Assembly: GCF_014842875.1 (NCBI RefSeq)
Contig: NZ_JACYXZ010000003.1
Location: 496,001 to 560,000 of the forward strand
Reading direction: 5' to 3'
DNA from: Nocardioides donggukensis
Lineage (GTDB): Bacteria > Actinomycetota > Actinomycetes > Propionibacteriales > Nocardioidaceae
DNA: 64,000 nt
The number at the start of each line of letters is the position of its first letter. Position 1 is the first letter of the stretch. The notes beneath the pieces were generated by a model, which did not search any database, was not told the DNA's origin, and saw nothing but the letters and a program-made list of their open reading frames with translations. The position numbers and the translations under genes are program-made. Below, piece by piece: positions 41,801 to 49,341 of the stretch.

Positions 41801-43109
41801 CGGTGGTCTCCGGGCGCAGGTGCGGGAGCCAGCGCAGCCAGCCCCACTCGGCACCACCGCGGCTGGTCACGAACGAGAGGCTCAGGTCGCGCGGCGCGTG
41901 GTAGGTCGCGAGCTGACTGATCACCCATCGCAGCGAATCGTCGACCTGCGCGTCGGGCCCGGCGATCCCCACCACCTTCGACTGGGTGAGCGAGACACCG
42001 ACCGGAATCGCGTGCAGCCGGTGGTCCGAGCCGTCGTCGGCACCCGTGACCTGCACCGTGGACGGGACGTCACTGGTGCCGAACCGCAGCGCGTACGCGT
42101 CGTCGTCGTGACGCCGTCGTTCCCACAGCCGCTGGCCCGGCAGCAGCGCGGTCACCAGGGTGGCTGCGGGGTCGGGCAGCTCGTCGCGCAGCCGGTGCGA
42201 CTCCGAGCGCAGGGCCTGGTCGAGCGCCTGCTGGGCGGCCTCGAGATCCTGGTCGTACTGCGCGACCGCGTCCCGGTGCTCCTTGGCGTCGCCTCGTCGC
42301 TGCGAGAGGAAGTTGGCGCCCATCATGATCGGGCTCATCAGGGCGAACATCAGGAAGAACGGATTCCAGACGATGGCCATCACCGTGCCGAAGATCAGCG
42401 GCGCGACCATGGCGATCACGGGCAGCCGACGTCCCTTGCGCTTCTCCGGAGCCTCCGGCACCACGACGTGCGGCGTCACGTGGAGTGCCTGGATCCGCGG
42501 TGGGCGGAGGAAGTTCAGCCAGCCGGGCTCCGCGGGCTCCACGGTGGCCCCCGGGACGTCGGCGGAGCGCAGCAGCAACAGCGAGTCGCCGGCCGCCACC
42601 AAGTCGCCGACCGCCCAGGTCTCCGGCTCGTCGGCGGTCAGCTCCCGGCCTTCCATCCGGGACCCGTTGCTGGACCCGAGGTCGGTGATCGACACCTCGT
42701 CGGCGGTCACCTCGACGCGTAGGTGCCGACGGGAGAGTGAGTGGTCGGACCAGCTGATCACTCCGCTGCGGCCGATCTCGTGCGTTCCGACCGGCAGCGC
42801 GAACACCCGGCCCGCGTCGGGGCCGCCCACGACGTGCAGCTGCAGTCCCGTGCACGGCACGGGCGGGCTCGCAGTCCCGGCATCGCCGATCCCGACCCGC
42901 ATGCCGTCTCGCAGCCCCAGGTCGCCGACCGGGCCGTCGTGGGACGACACGTGGGCGACCCCGAGCTTCGGCGGGATCACGAGATCGTCTCCGCCCCCTC
43001 CGTGCGTCTGCAGTGCCGACACGAGCTCCCGGCCCGAGAGTGCGTCGTCGCACTCGACCAGGATGTCGGAGGCGCCCAGCGGACCCTCCAGGGTGACGGT
43101 GATGCGCAT
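38805..43109 (-). CDS. FHA-domain FtsK/SpoIIIE ATPase, EssC/EccC-like (T7SS motor)
   Basis: 1434 residues. An N-terminal region (1-80) is followed by an FHA domain (about 105-178) with GRSGVISWSDHSLSRRHLRVEV and DLGSSNGS. Two membrane helices lie at about 228-265 (VIAMVAPLIFGTVMAIVW and FFLMFALMSPIMM). Three P-loop domains follow: GMTGSGKTELLQTM (about 645), GSAKSGRSQVLRT (about 980) and AGPNRSGRSSILV (about 1265). The Walker B of the first is LLLVIDEFAQLV. The second and third P-loops are degenerate (no Lys: KSGRS and RSGRS), so the first is the main ATPase. This layout, FHA-TM-TM-ATPase x3, resembles firmicute EssC more than mycobacterial EccC. It would power export of the WXG100 proteins. 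Confidence 0.9.
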   Translation of the reverse strand: MRITVTLEGPLGASDILVECDDALSGRELVSALQTHGGGGDDLVIPPKLGVAHVSSHDGPVGDLGLRDGMRVGIGDAGTASPPVPCTGLQLHVVGGPDAGRVFALPVGTHEIGRSGVISWSDHSLSRRHLRVEVTADEVSITDLGSSNGSRMEGRELTADEPETWAVGDLVAAGDSLLLLRSADVPGATVEPAEPGWLNFLRPPRIQALHVTPHVVVPEAPEKRKGRRLPVIAMVAPLIFGTVMAIVWNPFFLMFALMSPIMMGANFLSQRRGDAKEHRDAVAQYDQDLEAAQQALDQALRSESHRLRDELPDPAATLVTALLPGQRLWERRRHDDDAYALRFGTSDVPSTVQVTGADDGSDHRLHAIPVGVSLTQSKVVGIAGPDAQVDDSLRWVISQLATYHAPRDLSLSFVTSRGGAEWGWLRWLPHLRPETTDACLAMVGNDPDTVAAQVAVLTAMIKARQEAARGSNRIVAESFPAHVVLVHGYRELRGTIGLAQVLEEGPLVGVYAVCTSDDERSLPERATATLVVDAGQPSYGALRRSGAARLPSVLLDAVSAPWCEQLARELSPLRDVGATTQGESLPDSARLLDVVGLEPPSEDAVRGRWRAQPRSTTMTLGIGLQGPFSLDLAGDGPHGLIAGMTGSGKTELLQTMIASLAVANRPDHLNLVLIDYKGNAAFKDCVHLPHTVGNVTNLDKHLVERALASLNAELKWRQRFLDEAKVKDIEDYQLLQSKETGRAPLPRLLLVIDEFAQLVKDLPEFVTGLVSIAQLGRSLGIHLILATQRPSGSVSPEIRANTNMRIALRVADTADSADVLESPDAARIPKSAPGRGYARLGAGALVAFQAGRVGGRRPGVVATDVAPPFLAPVGWHSLGYRPPQPVTRAQEEVSDTDLAALVEAVAGAADAEQVGEQRSPWLDALPERLLWEEIVAGKAVRGVVPPLPYGLRDLPDDQRQETASLDLDGEGHLLVFGSAKSGRSQVLRTLAGSIARLTDPADVHLYALDCGNGALHPLAALPHCGAVVNRTEGERAHRLLNRITSEMDRRQGLLAGAGYADIREQRRDASEPLPHLVLMLDRWEGFVPTLGESDDVLNAILRILREGASVGVHAVLTGDRTMANNSRVVSMSENKLTLRFADRSDYGLVGLSPRQMPDRVPAGRGFATGPRETQVALLAADDSGQAQAAVLQTLAEESRASASTDVRPFRVDVLPARATLELALGLAAAPQEPLVPVGVGGDELTLFVADQRNPAFVVAGPNRSGRSSILVAAARGFLRTGGQVLAVAPRSSPLQDLAGEKGVLGVVTDVAAPPDQYDALLAAARGPVLLVVDDGEALRESGGNDFFQRAARGQLESVFLLLGGHRDGLCSGFSGWQVDARKSRQGLLLSPQELGDGDLIGTRLTRQLIGRPTQAGTGWLHQGDGALRQVATLL

Positions 43110-43112
43110 CGG

Positions 43113-45134
43113 TCAGCCTCCCAGGGACGAGATGGTGAACGGAGAGCTCTCGACGTCGAAGTTGCCGACGTCCGCGCCGATCCGACAGTCCTCGGTGGGG
43201 CGGAGTACCGAGACCGCGCGTTGCCGGCTGATCGACAGCGCACCCCCGCAGGACTCGTCGAGCGAGACGCCCTCGAGGCCACCGGCCACCTGGTCGAGCA
43301 GCCCTGAGGACTGGCCGGTCGAGCTGTCGTAGAGCAGGGTGATGCTGTCGTCCGGCCCGCTGACCCACACCGGCCGGAGGACGACCCGCAGGTTGCGCGT
43401 GCGGACGGTGACGCCCGCCGGCACATCGACACGTACGTCGGCCAGCCGCTGCACCGGGTAGGCCGAAGGCTGCACGCTGGCCCCGCCGAGTGCCTCGGCG
43501 GTCAGACCGGCGGCGCGCTCGAGCCACGTCGAGACCGCCTCGGGGTCGTCCCCGAGGTCGAGGTCGACGACGGCGGTGACCTCCCAGGAGCTCTGCGCCG
43601 GGATGGTCGGCGCCTGGATCGCGTAGGCGCAGGCCGTGAGGATTCCCGTGGTGCGACCGATGTTCGACGGCTGCGGGGCACCCTGCCAGTCCACGGCCGG
43701 GCACTGCTGGGTGTCGTCGGCCGCTGGGACGACCTCGAGGAAGGGGCCGGTCAGCGCGGCCTTCTGGGTCGCGTAGCGCACGGTCAGCCGGAGCGTTCGG
43801 CTGGCGGGGTCGAAGGCGACCTCCCGGGTCACCGTGAGCCCGCTCGGTCGGGCGTCGTCGGCCTGGACGGCCGTCGTGGCCACGGCACCCTTCCCGGGGG
43901 CTTCCGGCGGCGCAGCGGCGCCGCCGTCTCGCGACTGCGCGAACGCGACTCCCCCACTGATCAGTCCCAGCAGGACCACAGCAACGGTGAGCCACACCAG
44001 CCACGGTCTGCGCACCGGCGTCGCGTCGACGGCGGCTCCCGGGGTGAGCACGGGAGCCTGGTGCTCGGGTGCTGCGCGGCCCACGGACGTCACACCCTCG
44101 TCCGGCGCATCGGCCGGCCCCCAGGCCCGGACCTGGCCCGTACCGGCGAGCGGAGCCGACGCGACGGGGGCTGCGTGGAGGTTCGTGACACCGGGGTCGA
44201 GGGCAGCCGGACGCTCCTGGACGTGGATCGGCTCGGACCGCTCGCCCGTGCCGCCGGAGGTTGCCCAGGTCTCCGGATGGCCCTGCACCGGAAGCCGCGG
44301 TCGGTCGAGGACCGCGTCCGGGAGATCGCGGAGCGTCCGGGCGGTACCGGCGGCAGTGAGCCGGACGCGTGGGTCCTTGTCGAGCATCGTCCCCAGCACG
44401 TGCCACAGGCGGTCGTCGACCGGCAGTCGAGGCGGCTCGGCCATGACGTGCCGGTGCCCGACGGTGTGGGCCGTGCCCGGTCCGGCGAACGGGGTACGCC
44501 CACCGAGCAGCTCGTAGAGCAGGATGCCGGCGGCGTACACGTCGGAGGCAGCGCTGAACTGGCCGTGGAGGAAGAGCTCCGGCGGCATGTAGCCCGGGGT
44601 GCCGAGAAGCCCGGTCGCCATGACGGTGGACTCCTGGGCGAGCTTGGCGATGCTGAAGTCGGACAACTTGACCGCGCCCGGGTCCGCCAGGAGCGCACCG
44701 TCGAGCAGGACGTTGTCGGGCTTGACGTCGCGGTGCAGGCAGCCCTGGGAGTGCGCCTCGGCGAGCGCATCGAGCACGGCCCCCACCACGACGACCGCAT
44801 CGCGTCCGGTCATCGTGCCGTCGGCCCTGAGACGGCCACGCACATCACCACCGTCGACCAGGTCCATCAGGATGCCGAGCCGGTCACCCTCCACCACCAG
44901 GTCGTGCACCCGCACGATGTTCGGGTGGCGCAGCCCCATGAGGATCGAGCGCTCCTGGATGAAGCGGGTGACGATCTCGGTGTCGCGCGCGAACTCCGAG
45001 CGCAGCACCTTCGCTGCCCGCTCCTGGCCGGTCTCCCGGTCCCGCGCTCGCCACACCTCGCCCATGGCGCCGGTGCCGAGCAGGTCGAGCAGCTCGTAGC
45101 GACTTCCGAGGGGTCGTGGGGGCGTGGGGCTCAT
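43113..45134 (-). CDS. Receptor-like Ser/Thr protein kinase
   Basis: 673 residues from ATG 45134. The kinase domain (about 10-270) has GTGAMGEVWRARD, the AAKVL lysine, HRDVKPDNVLLD, and DFS rather than DFG at the metal-binding site (LSDFSIAKLAQE). GTPGYMPPE follows. A linker to about 380 precedes a single membrane helix (about 385-405, WLVWLTVAVVLLGLISGGVAF). A C-terminal extracellular domain of about 265 residues has no known family match. It follows the lipoprotein gene after 7 bases and precedes the FHA-ATPase after 3 bases, so it may phosphorylate a partner read by the FHA domain. Asp of DFS is kept, so activity is possible. Confidence 0.9.
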   Translation of the reverse strand: MSPTPPRPLGSRYELLDLLGTGAMGEVWRARDRETGQERAAKVLRSEFARDTEIVTRFIQERSILMGLRHPNIVRVHDLVVEGDRLGILMDLVDGGDVRGRLRADGTMTGRDAVVVVGAVLDALAEAHSQGCLHRDVKPDNVLLDGALLADPGAVKLSDFSIAKLAQESTVMATGLLGTPGYMPPELFLHGQFSAASDVYAAGILLYELLGGRTPFAGPGTAHTVGHRHVMAEPPRLPVDDRLWHVLGTMLDKDPRVRLTAAGTARTLRDLPDAVLDRPRLPVQGHPETWATSGGTGERSEPIHVQERPAALDPGVTNLHAAPVASAPLAGTGQVRAWGPADAPDEGVTSVGRAAPEHQAPVLTPGAAVDATPVRRPWLVWLTVAVVLLGLISGGVAFAQSRDGGAAAPPEAPGKGAVATTAVQADDARPSGLTVTREVAFDPASRTLRLTVRYATQKAALTGPFLEVVPAADDTQQCPAVDWQGAPQPSNIGRTTGILTACAYAIQAPTIPAQSSWEVTAVVDLDLGDDPEAVSTWLERAAGLTAEALGGASVQPSAYPVQRLADVRVDVPAGVTVRTRNLRVVLRPVWVSGPDDSITLLYDSSTGQSSGLLDQVAGGLEGVSLDESCGGALSISRQRAVSVLRPTEDCRIGADVGNFDVESSPFTISSLGG

Positions 45135-45141
45135 CGAGCGC

Positions 45142-46413
45142 TCATCCGGATCGCGTCGGCACCGCAAACCAGAACACGGTGCCGGGGTCGGCTACCGGTC
45201 GCACGCCCGGGTCCTGGGTGGTCGCGTTGAGCTCGACCACTGCGTCGGTCGGGAGAGCTGCGGCGGAGGAGAAGTCGAGCTCCGGGCCGGCCAGGCCGTC
45301 GCCGGAGTCGACCTGAAGTCCGTCGAGGGAGACGAGGACGTCGGGCGCCGAGACCGACCCGGCGTCGAGGGCTGCGGTCACCAGCGCGACGACCGCGTCG
45401 TGGCTGCGGGTGTCCGCGCCGGCGGCGACCTCGCTGAACGGCAGCGAGTCGGTGAGGTCCCGTGCCTGGTCGTCCTGGCTGAGCAGTCGCAGGGCGGCGA
45501 AGTAGGACGCGACTGACTCGGCGCGTGGGCCGGCGGTCAGCGTCGCGGTGTCCGCTGAGTCCACCCCCACGGTGAGGAACCGCGCGGACGTGGTGCCGGC
45601 GGTCTCCTGGAGCTTGTCGGCGAACACCGGGCTGAGCGCCTCGGGGGTCAGCACCAGTGGCAGGTCGCCGACGGCGCCCTGCAGACGGCTGACGACCCGC
45701 GCCTGGCTGCCGGCGGACGCGGCAATGACGGCGCTGTCGATCGCGCCGGCCCGCCGGGCCCGACGGATCCGGGCGACGAGAACGTCATCGCTGTCGCGTC
45801 CGGAGAGGAAGGACTGCTGGGGGGGATCGATGCCCGGAGCGAGGACGCCGTCGGCGGAGACCAGGAACGGCTTCGACAGGTCGTGGGACCGCATGACGCC
45901 TGCCAGCGCCGAGCCGACTGCGTCGGCCGAGGGACCGGTGAGGTAGGTCCCGTCCGGCAGCTCGTCGCCGACCCGCAGGTAGGGAAGCAGGACGGCTGTC
46001 TCGGCTGCCGCCGCGTCGCCCAGCGCGGGGAGCAGGTGGTCCCCGGTGCTGGCCGCCACGATGCCGGCGACACCGCTGTCGACGAGCTGCGCCACGGCTG
46101 CCCGCGCGCCGCGCTCAGTGCCGCCGTCGTCGACGACGTCGAGCTCCACGCGCTGGTCGCCGAGTCCGAGACGGAACGCCGCGACCTGGGCGCCCTCGGC
46201 GCCGGGCAGCGCGTCCGCGCCCTGGCCGGGGACCGCGCTCAGGGTCGTGATGACCCCGATCCGAATCGGCTCGGCCGTGGGTGTCTCGACGGACAGCTCC
46301 ACCGGGGACGACACGACCGGTCGCCCGGTGTCGGTGCGCTCCTCCTCTCCCGAGGAGCAACCGGCCAGGATCAGGCCGCTGATGAAGAGCACGGTGGTGA
46401 CGACTCCACGCAC
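45142..46413 (-). CDS. Lipoprotein with periplasmic-binding-protein (type 1) fold
   Basis: 423 residues from GTG 46413. The signal peptide ends in a perfect lipobox, LILAGC (Cys 19). The mature part has the type 1 substrate-binding pattern of branched-chain amino acid and amide receptors: IRIGVITTLSAVPGQGADALPGAEGAQVAAFRL and GVAGIVAASTGDHLLPALGDAAAAETAVLLPY. No ABC permease or ATPase is nearby, so it is probably a sensor or structural subunit rather than a transporter part. The one-base gap to the upstream gene and 7-base gap to the kinase point to one operon. The ligand is unknown. Confidence 0.8.
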   Translation of the reverse strand: MRGVVTTVLFISGLILAGCSSGEEERTDTGRPVVSSPVELSVETPTAEPIRIGVITTLSAVPGQGADALPGAEGAQVAAFRLGLGDQRVELDVVDDGGTERGARAAVAQLVDSGVAGIVAASTGDHLLPALGDAAAAETAVLLPYLRVGDELPDGTYLTGPSADAVGSALAGVMRSHDLSKPFLVSADGVLAPGIDPPQQSFLSGRDSDDVLVARIRRARRAGAIDSAVIAASAGSQARVVSRLQGAVGDLPLVLTPEALSPVFADKLQETAGTTSARFLTVGVDSADTATLTAGPRAESVASYFAALRLLSQDDQARDLTDSLPFSEVAAGADTRSHDAVVALVTAALDAGSVSAPDVLVSLDGLQVDSGDGLAGPELDFSSAAALPTDAVVELNATTQDPGVRPVADPGTVFWFAVPTRSG

Positions 46414-46414
46414 G

Positions 46415-49180
46415 TCAGTCCTCCCCCAGCCGGAAGGCGAACACTGTCAGGTGGCTGCTGCCCTCGGGCAGGTCGAGGCCGAAGGCCGGCGCTGCCTCGA
46501 GCAGCTCGAGAGACCGGGCGAGCTGGGCCTGCTGCAGGAACACGTCGCCCAGCGCGGTGCTGCGGACTCCGGCGAACTCCGAGGCGGTCCGGTTGGCCCG
46601 GACGACGCTGTCGGCGGCGGTGCCGGTGTCGGCCGACCCCTTGACCAGCGCACCGAGCAGCCCCGTGCCGTCGTTGCTCCGGTCGCCGAGATCGAGCAGC
46701 ACGTCGCTGAGATCGGCAAGCAGAGCTCGCTCCGAGGCCACCAGGTTCCGGTTCGCGTCGTTGACGGTGCCTTCGATCTGCCGGACGGCCTTGGTGACCC
46801 TGCGGTCCAGCGAAGCCGCGAGCTGCTTCTGCTCCCGGTCCAGGGTGCGTTGCTGGGTGGTCACGGACTTCTTGCCCTGGGTCCTGATCGAGGTGATCGA
46901 GTCGTCGAGGGCCGTGGAGAGGGTGCCGACCAGGTCGTCGACGTCGAGCTCGGCCCGGGCCCTGGCGTCGTCGATGTCGTCTGCCTGGTCGTCAAGGACG
47001 CCGGCGGTGTCCCTCAGCAGGGCCTCACCCTGGGTGAAGTATCCCAGGATCTGATCGTCGAGACCGTCCTGGTTGCACTGCAGTGCCCGATAGTTGCGCA
47101 CGAGCAGCTCGAGGGGCTCGAACGGGTTGACCTCACCCTCCACGGGCAGCGCCGGCAGGTCGTCACAGTCCCAGTCGGGCACCGGCCCGGTCGAGAGGGC
47201 ATCCACCGCGGCCTGCAGGGCCGCGACCTTGTCGCGCTGGGGCTGCTGGTCCCCCAACAGGTCCGAGACATTCGTCTGGAGGTCGTCGACGGTGCCCAGC
47301 AGCTCCGTGAACGCCCGTGCGTTGTCGCTGCCCGCGCTCATGTCCGAACCTGCCACGACCTCGGCCAGCGCGGACTGGCTGGCTGAGATCCGGTCGCGCA
47401 CGTCTTGGGGGAAGCCCGTCGGCGCGGCCTCCACCTCGGCGCACGTCCTGCCGACCAGGAGGACGCTCGCCCGGTCGAGCACCAGCTTCTGCGCGTCGTC
47501 CGCGCCGGCATGGATGGAGCACACCGTCTCGGCCGCCGCCGTCACCTGAGACGTGGCGTTGTCGACGTCGTCCCCTCCCAGAGCGGACTGTGCCGCTTCG
47601 GCCCGGTCGTTGACCTGCCGGAGGGTGCCCTGCAGCCCGTCCGCCGCGGTCAGGGCGGCCTCGAGCTCCCCGAGCATCGCCAGCATGGCCTCCAGGGTGC
47701 GTCGTGCCGAGTCACCGCCGATGCCTCCGAGGCCACGGGCCCTCTCCCTGATCAGCGAGACCCTGTCCTGCAGGCCGGTCATGCCGACGCCAAGACCGCC
47801 GAGCAGGTTGCCGTCGAACCGGTCGGCCAGGTCCTGGCCGTCCGCCACCAGCTGGTCGGCCTGTCCGCCGAGCTCGGACTGAGTCTTGCGCAGGGTGCCG
47901 ATGACGGTGTCGTCGACGGCCGTGTCACCTGCGGTGCCGATCGCCTCGGCCAGTCCGTCCTTGATCCGCTGCCGGCAGTCACCGGTCGCGGACCTGATGG
48001 ACCGAAGCTGTGCGGCGATGGCGACCATCTGCTCGCTGATGCTGCCCGACGTGCGCAGCCGCGATCGGCCTGCGGTGCACTTGACCGGCTTGGCGGTCGG
48101 CGCCGCGTCGAACGCCGCCGGATCGCCCAGGAGCTTCTTCATCGACGAGACGGTCTCGCGGAACTGACGGACGGTCTCCGCGTTGGCCGTGCTCATCTCG
48201 CCGGCCATCTGGCCGTTGAGGGAGGACAGGTCTCCCGCCAGGCCGGTGAGCGAGGAGGAGACAAGTGCGGCGCTGGACTCGAGCTCGCCGATGGTCTTCT
48301 GGCCGAGCTGGTCGGCCGAGGCCCCGAGGACGCCCTGGATCTGGGCCAGCACGCCGCTGGCGCCGGTGAGGATCGTGTTGACGTTCCCGACTAGCTCGAT
48401 GGTCGCGGACTCCAGCTTCAGCGTCGAGCTCGGATCGTCGGCGAAGGCCGCCTCCAGCAGCCGCTCAACCGAGGTGTCGGTCACCAAGCCGGGCTGCACG
48501 GAGACGTCGAATCGCGGCACCTGGAAGTCCGTGGTGTCCTGCACGAGTCGGAAGGTGGCACTGGCACCGAGGCGGGGCGGGGCGAGCAGGGCTGCCCACT
48601 GCACGTCGGCCGTCCCTTCGGCGCCACCGCCCACGACGCCGTTGGTGACGGCGTCGGGACGGACGTCGTCGGAGGTGACGATGCTGCCCAGGGAGTCCTC
48701 GCCCAGCCGGGCGGACGCCACCACCGTCATGGGGGTCGCGACCAGCGCGTTGTGCTCCTGCTGAACCCCGCTGACGTCGTAGGTGAGACGTTCCGGCCTT
48801 GCGGTGATGTTCTGGACGGTGACGTCGACGACAACCCGGCCGGACTCACCCTCGATGTCACTCAGGTCCGTGCCGACGCGGTCCCCCAGCCGGTAGCTCG
48901 AGAGGATCCTGACCGGGAGCTCCTCGGAGTGTTCGTTCGGGTCCAGCACGGTGGTCTCACCCGACAGTTCCTGACCCTCCCCGGCACGGACCGTGGTGCT
49001 GGAGATGTCACCGATGGAGGAGTCGGCGCCCAGCGAGACCGAGACCGACTGCAGCACCTTCTCCGGTGCCGCGGCGGCGGGCGTGGCCACGCCGGCTGCG
49101 AGGGCGGCCACGAGGGCCAGGACGACAGTGGCCGGAAGCACCCTGCGGACAGAGATCTCCCGGACGACGATGTTCGACAT
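46415..49180 (-). CDS. Large secreted coiled-coil protein of T7SS-like operon
   Basis: 921 residues from ATG 49180 (an in-frame ATG at 49219 is a less likely start). The signal peptide ends near residue 38 (TPAAAAP). Residues about 40-235 form a beta-rich domain. The rest is rich in Ala, Gln, Asp and Leu with heptad patterns, so it is mainly helical. Six cysteines are spaced through the helical part. No C-terminal helix or sortase signal was seen. Its size and topology recall the extracytoplasmic EsaA/YueB/Pip-like proteins of firmicute systems, but no certain homology is visible. It is the first gene of the minus operon. Confidence 0.6.
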   Translation of the reverse strand: MSNIVVREISVRRVLPATVVLALVAALAAGVATPAAAAPEKVLQSVSVSLGADSSIGDISSTTVRAGEGQELSGETTVLDPNEHSEELPVRILSSYRLGDRVGTDLSDIEGESGRVVVDVTVQNITARPERLTYDVSGVQQEHNALVATPMTVVASARLGEDSLGSIVTSDDVRPDAVTNGVVGGGAEGTADVQWAALLAPPRLGASATFRLVQDTTDFQVPRFDVSVQPGLVTDTSVERLLEAAFADDPSSTLKLESATIELVGNVNTILTGASGVLAQIQGVLGASADQLGQKTIGELESSAALVSSSLTGLAGDLSSLNGQMAGEMSTANAETVRQFRETVSSMKKLLGDPAAFDAAPTAKPVKCTAGRSRLRTSGSISEQMVAIAAQLRSIRSATGDCRQRIKDGLAEAIGTAGDTAVDDTVIGTLRKTQSELGGQADQLVADGQDLADRFDGNLLGGLGVGMTGLQDRVSLIRERARGLGGIGGDSARRTLEAMLAMLGELEAALTAADGLQGTLRQVNDRAEAAQSALGGDDVDNATSQVTAAAETVCSIHAGADDAQKLVLDRASVLLVGRTCAEVEAAPTGFPQDVRDRISASQSALAEVVAGSDMSAGSDNARAFTELLGTVDDLQTNVSDLLGDQQPQRDKVAALQAAVDALSTGPVPDWDCDDLPALPVEGEVNPFEPLELLVRNYRALQCNQDGLDDQILGYFTQGEALLRDTAGVLDDQADDIDDARARAELDVDDLVGTLSTALDDSITSIRTQGKKSVTTQQRTLDREQKQLAASLDRRVTKAVRQIEGTVNDANRNLVASERALLADLSDVLLDLGDRSNDGTGLLGALVKGSADTGTAADSVVRANRTASEFAGVRSTALGDVFLQQAQLARSLELLEAAPAFGLDLPEGSSHLTVFAFRLGED

Positions 49181-49341
49181 GCGTGCTGAGCCCCCGTTGG
49201 ATCGTGGGCTGGTCGTCACCGCCAGCCCGCACCTGTGCGTCCCGTTACGCGACAGGCCACGCGTACTCTAACCGGCCCCGCGCGACAGTGTGACGGTGCC
49301 GGGAAAATCGCCTCACCGTCCGACCAGCCGGGCGTCAGCCG
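49181..49341. promoter_or_regulatory. Gap between T7SS-like operon and prs
   Basis: A TAGAGT -10-like hexamer on the minus strand (forward 49265-49270) lies 85 bases before the coiled-coil gene start. An inverted repeat, GACGGTG (49292-49298) and CACCGTC (49314-49320), lies 21 bases after the prs stop and may terminate prs. Neither is strong. Confidence 0.35.

Noticed and set aside
39771..42722. Long plus-strand open frame (about 980 codons) opposite the EssC-like ATPase
   Set aside because: It is a mirror of the ATPase gene, rich in His, Arg and Gly, with no domain.
45142..46413. An amino acid ABC transporter binding protein
   Set aside because: No permease or ATPase gene of the family is near, and the gene lies in a kinase/ATPase operon.
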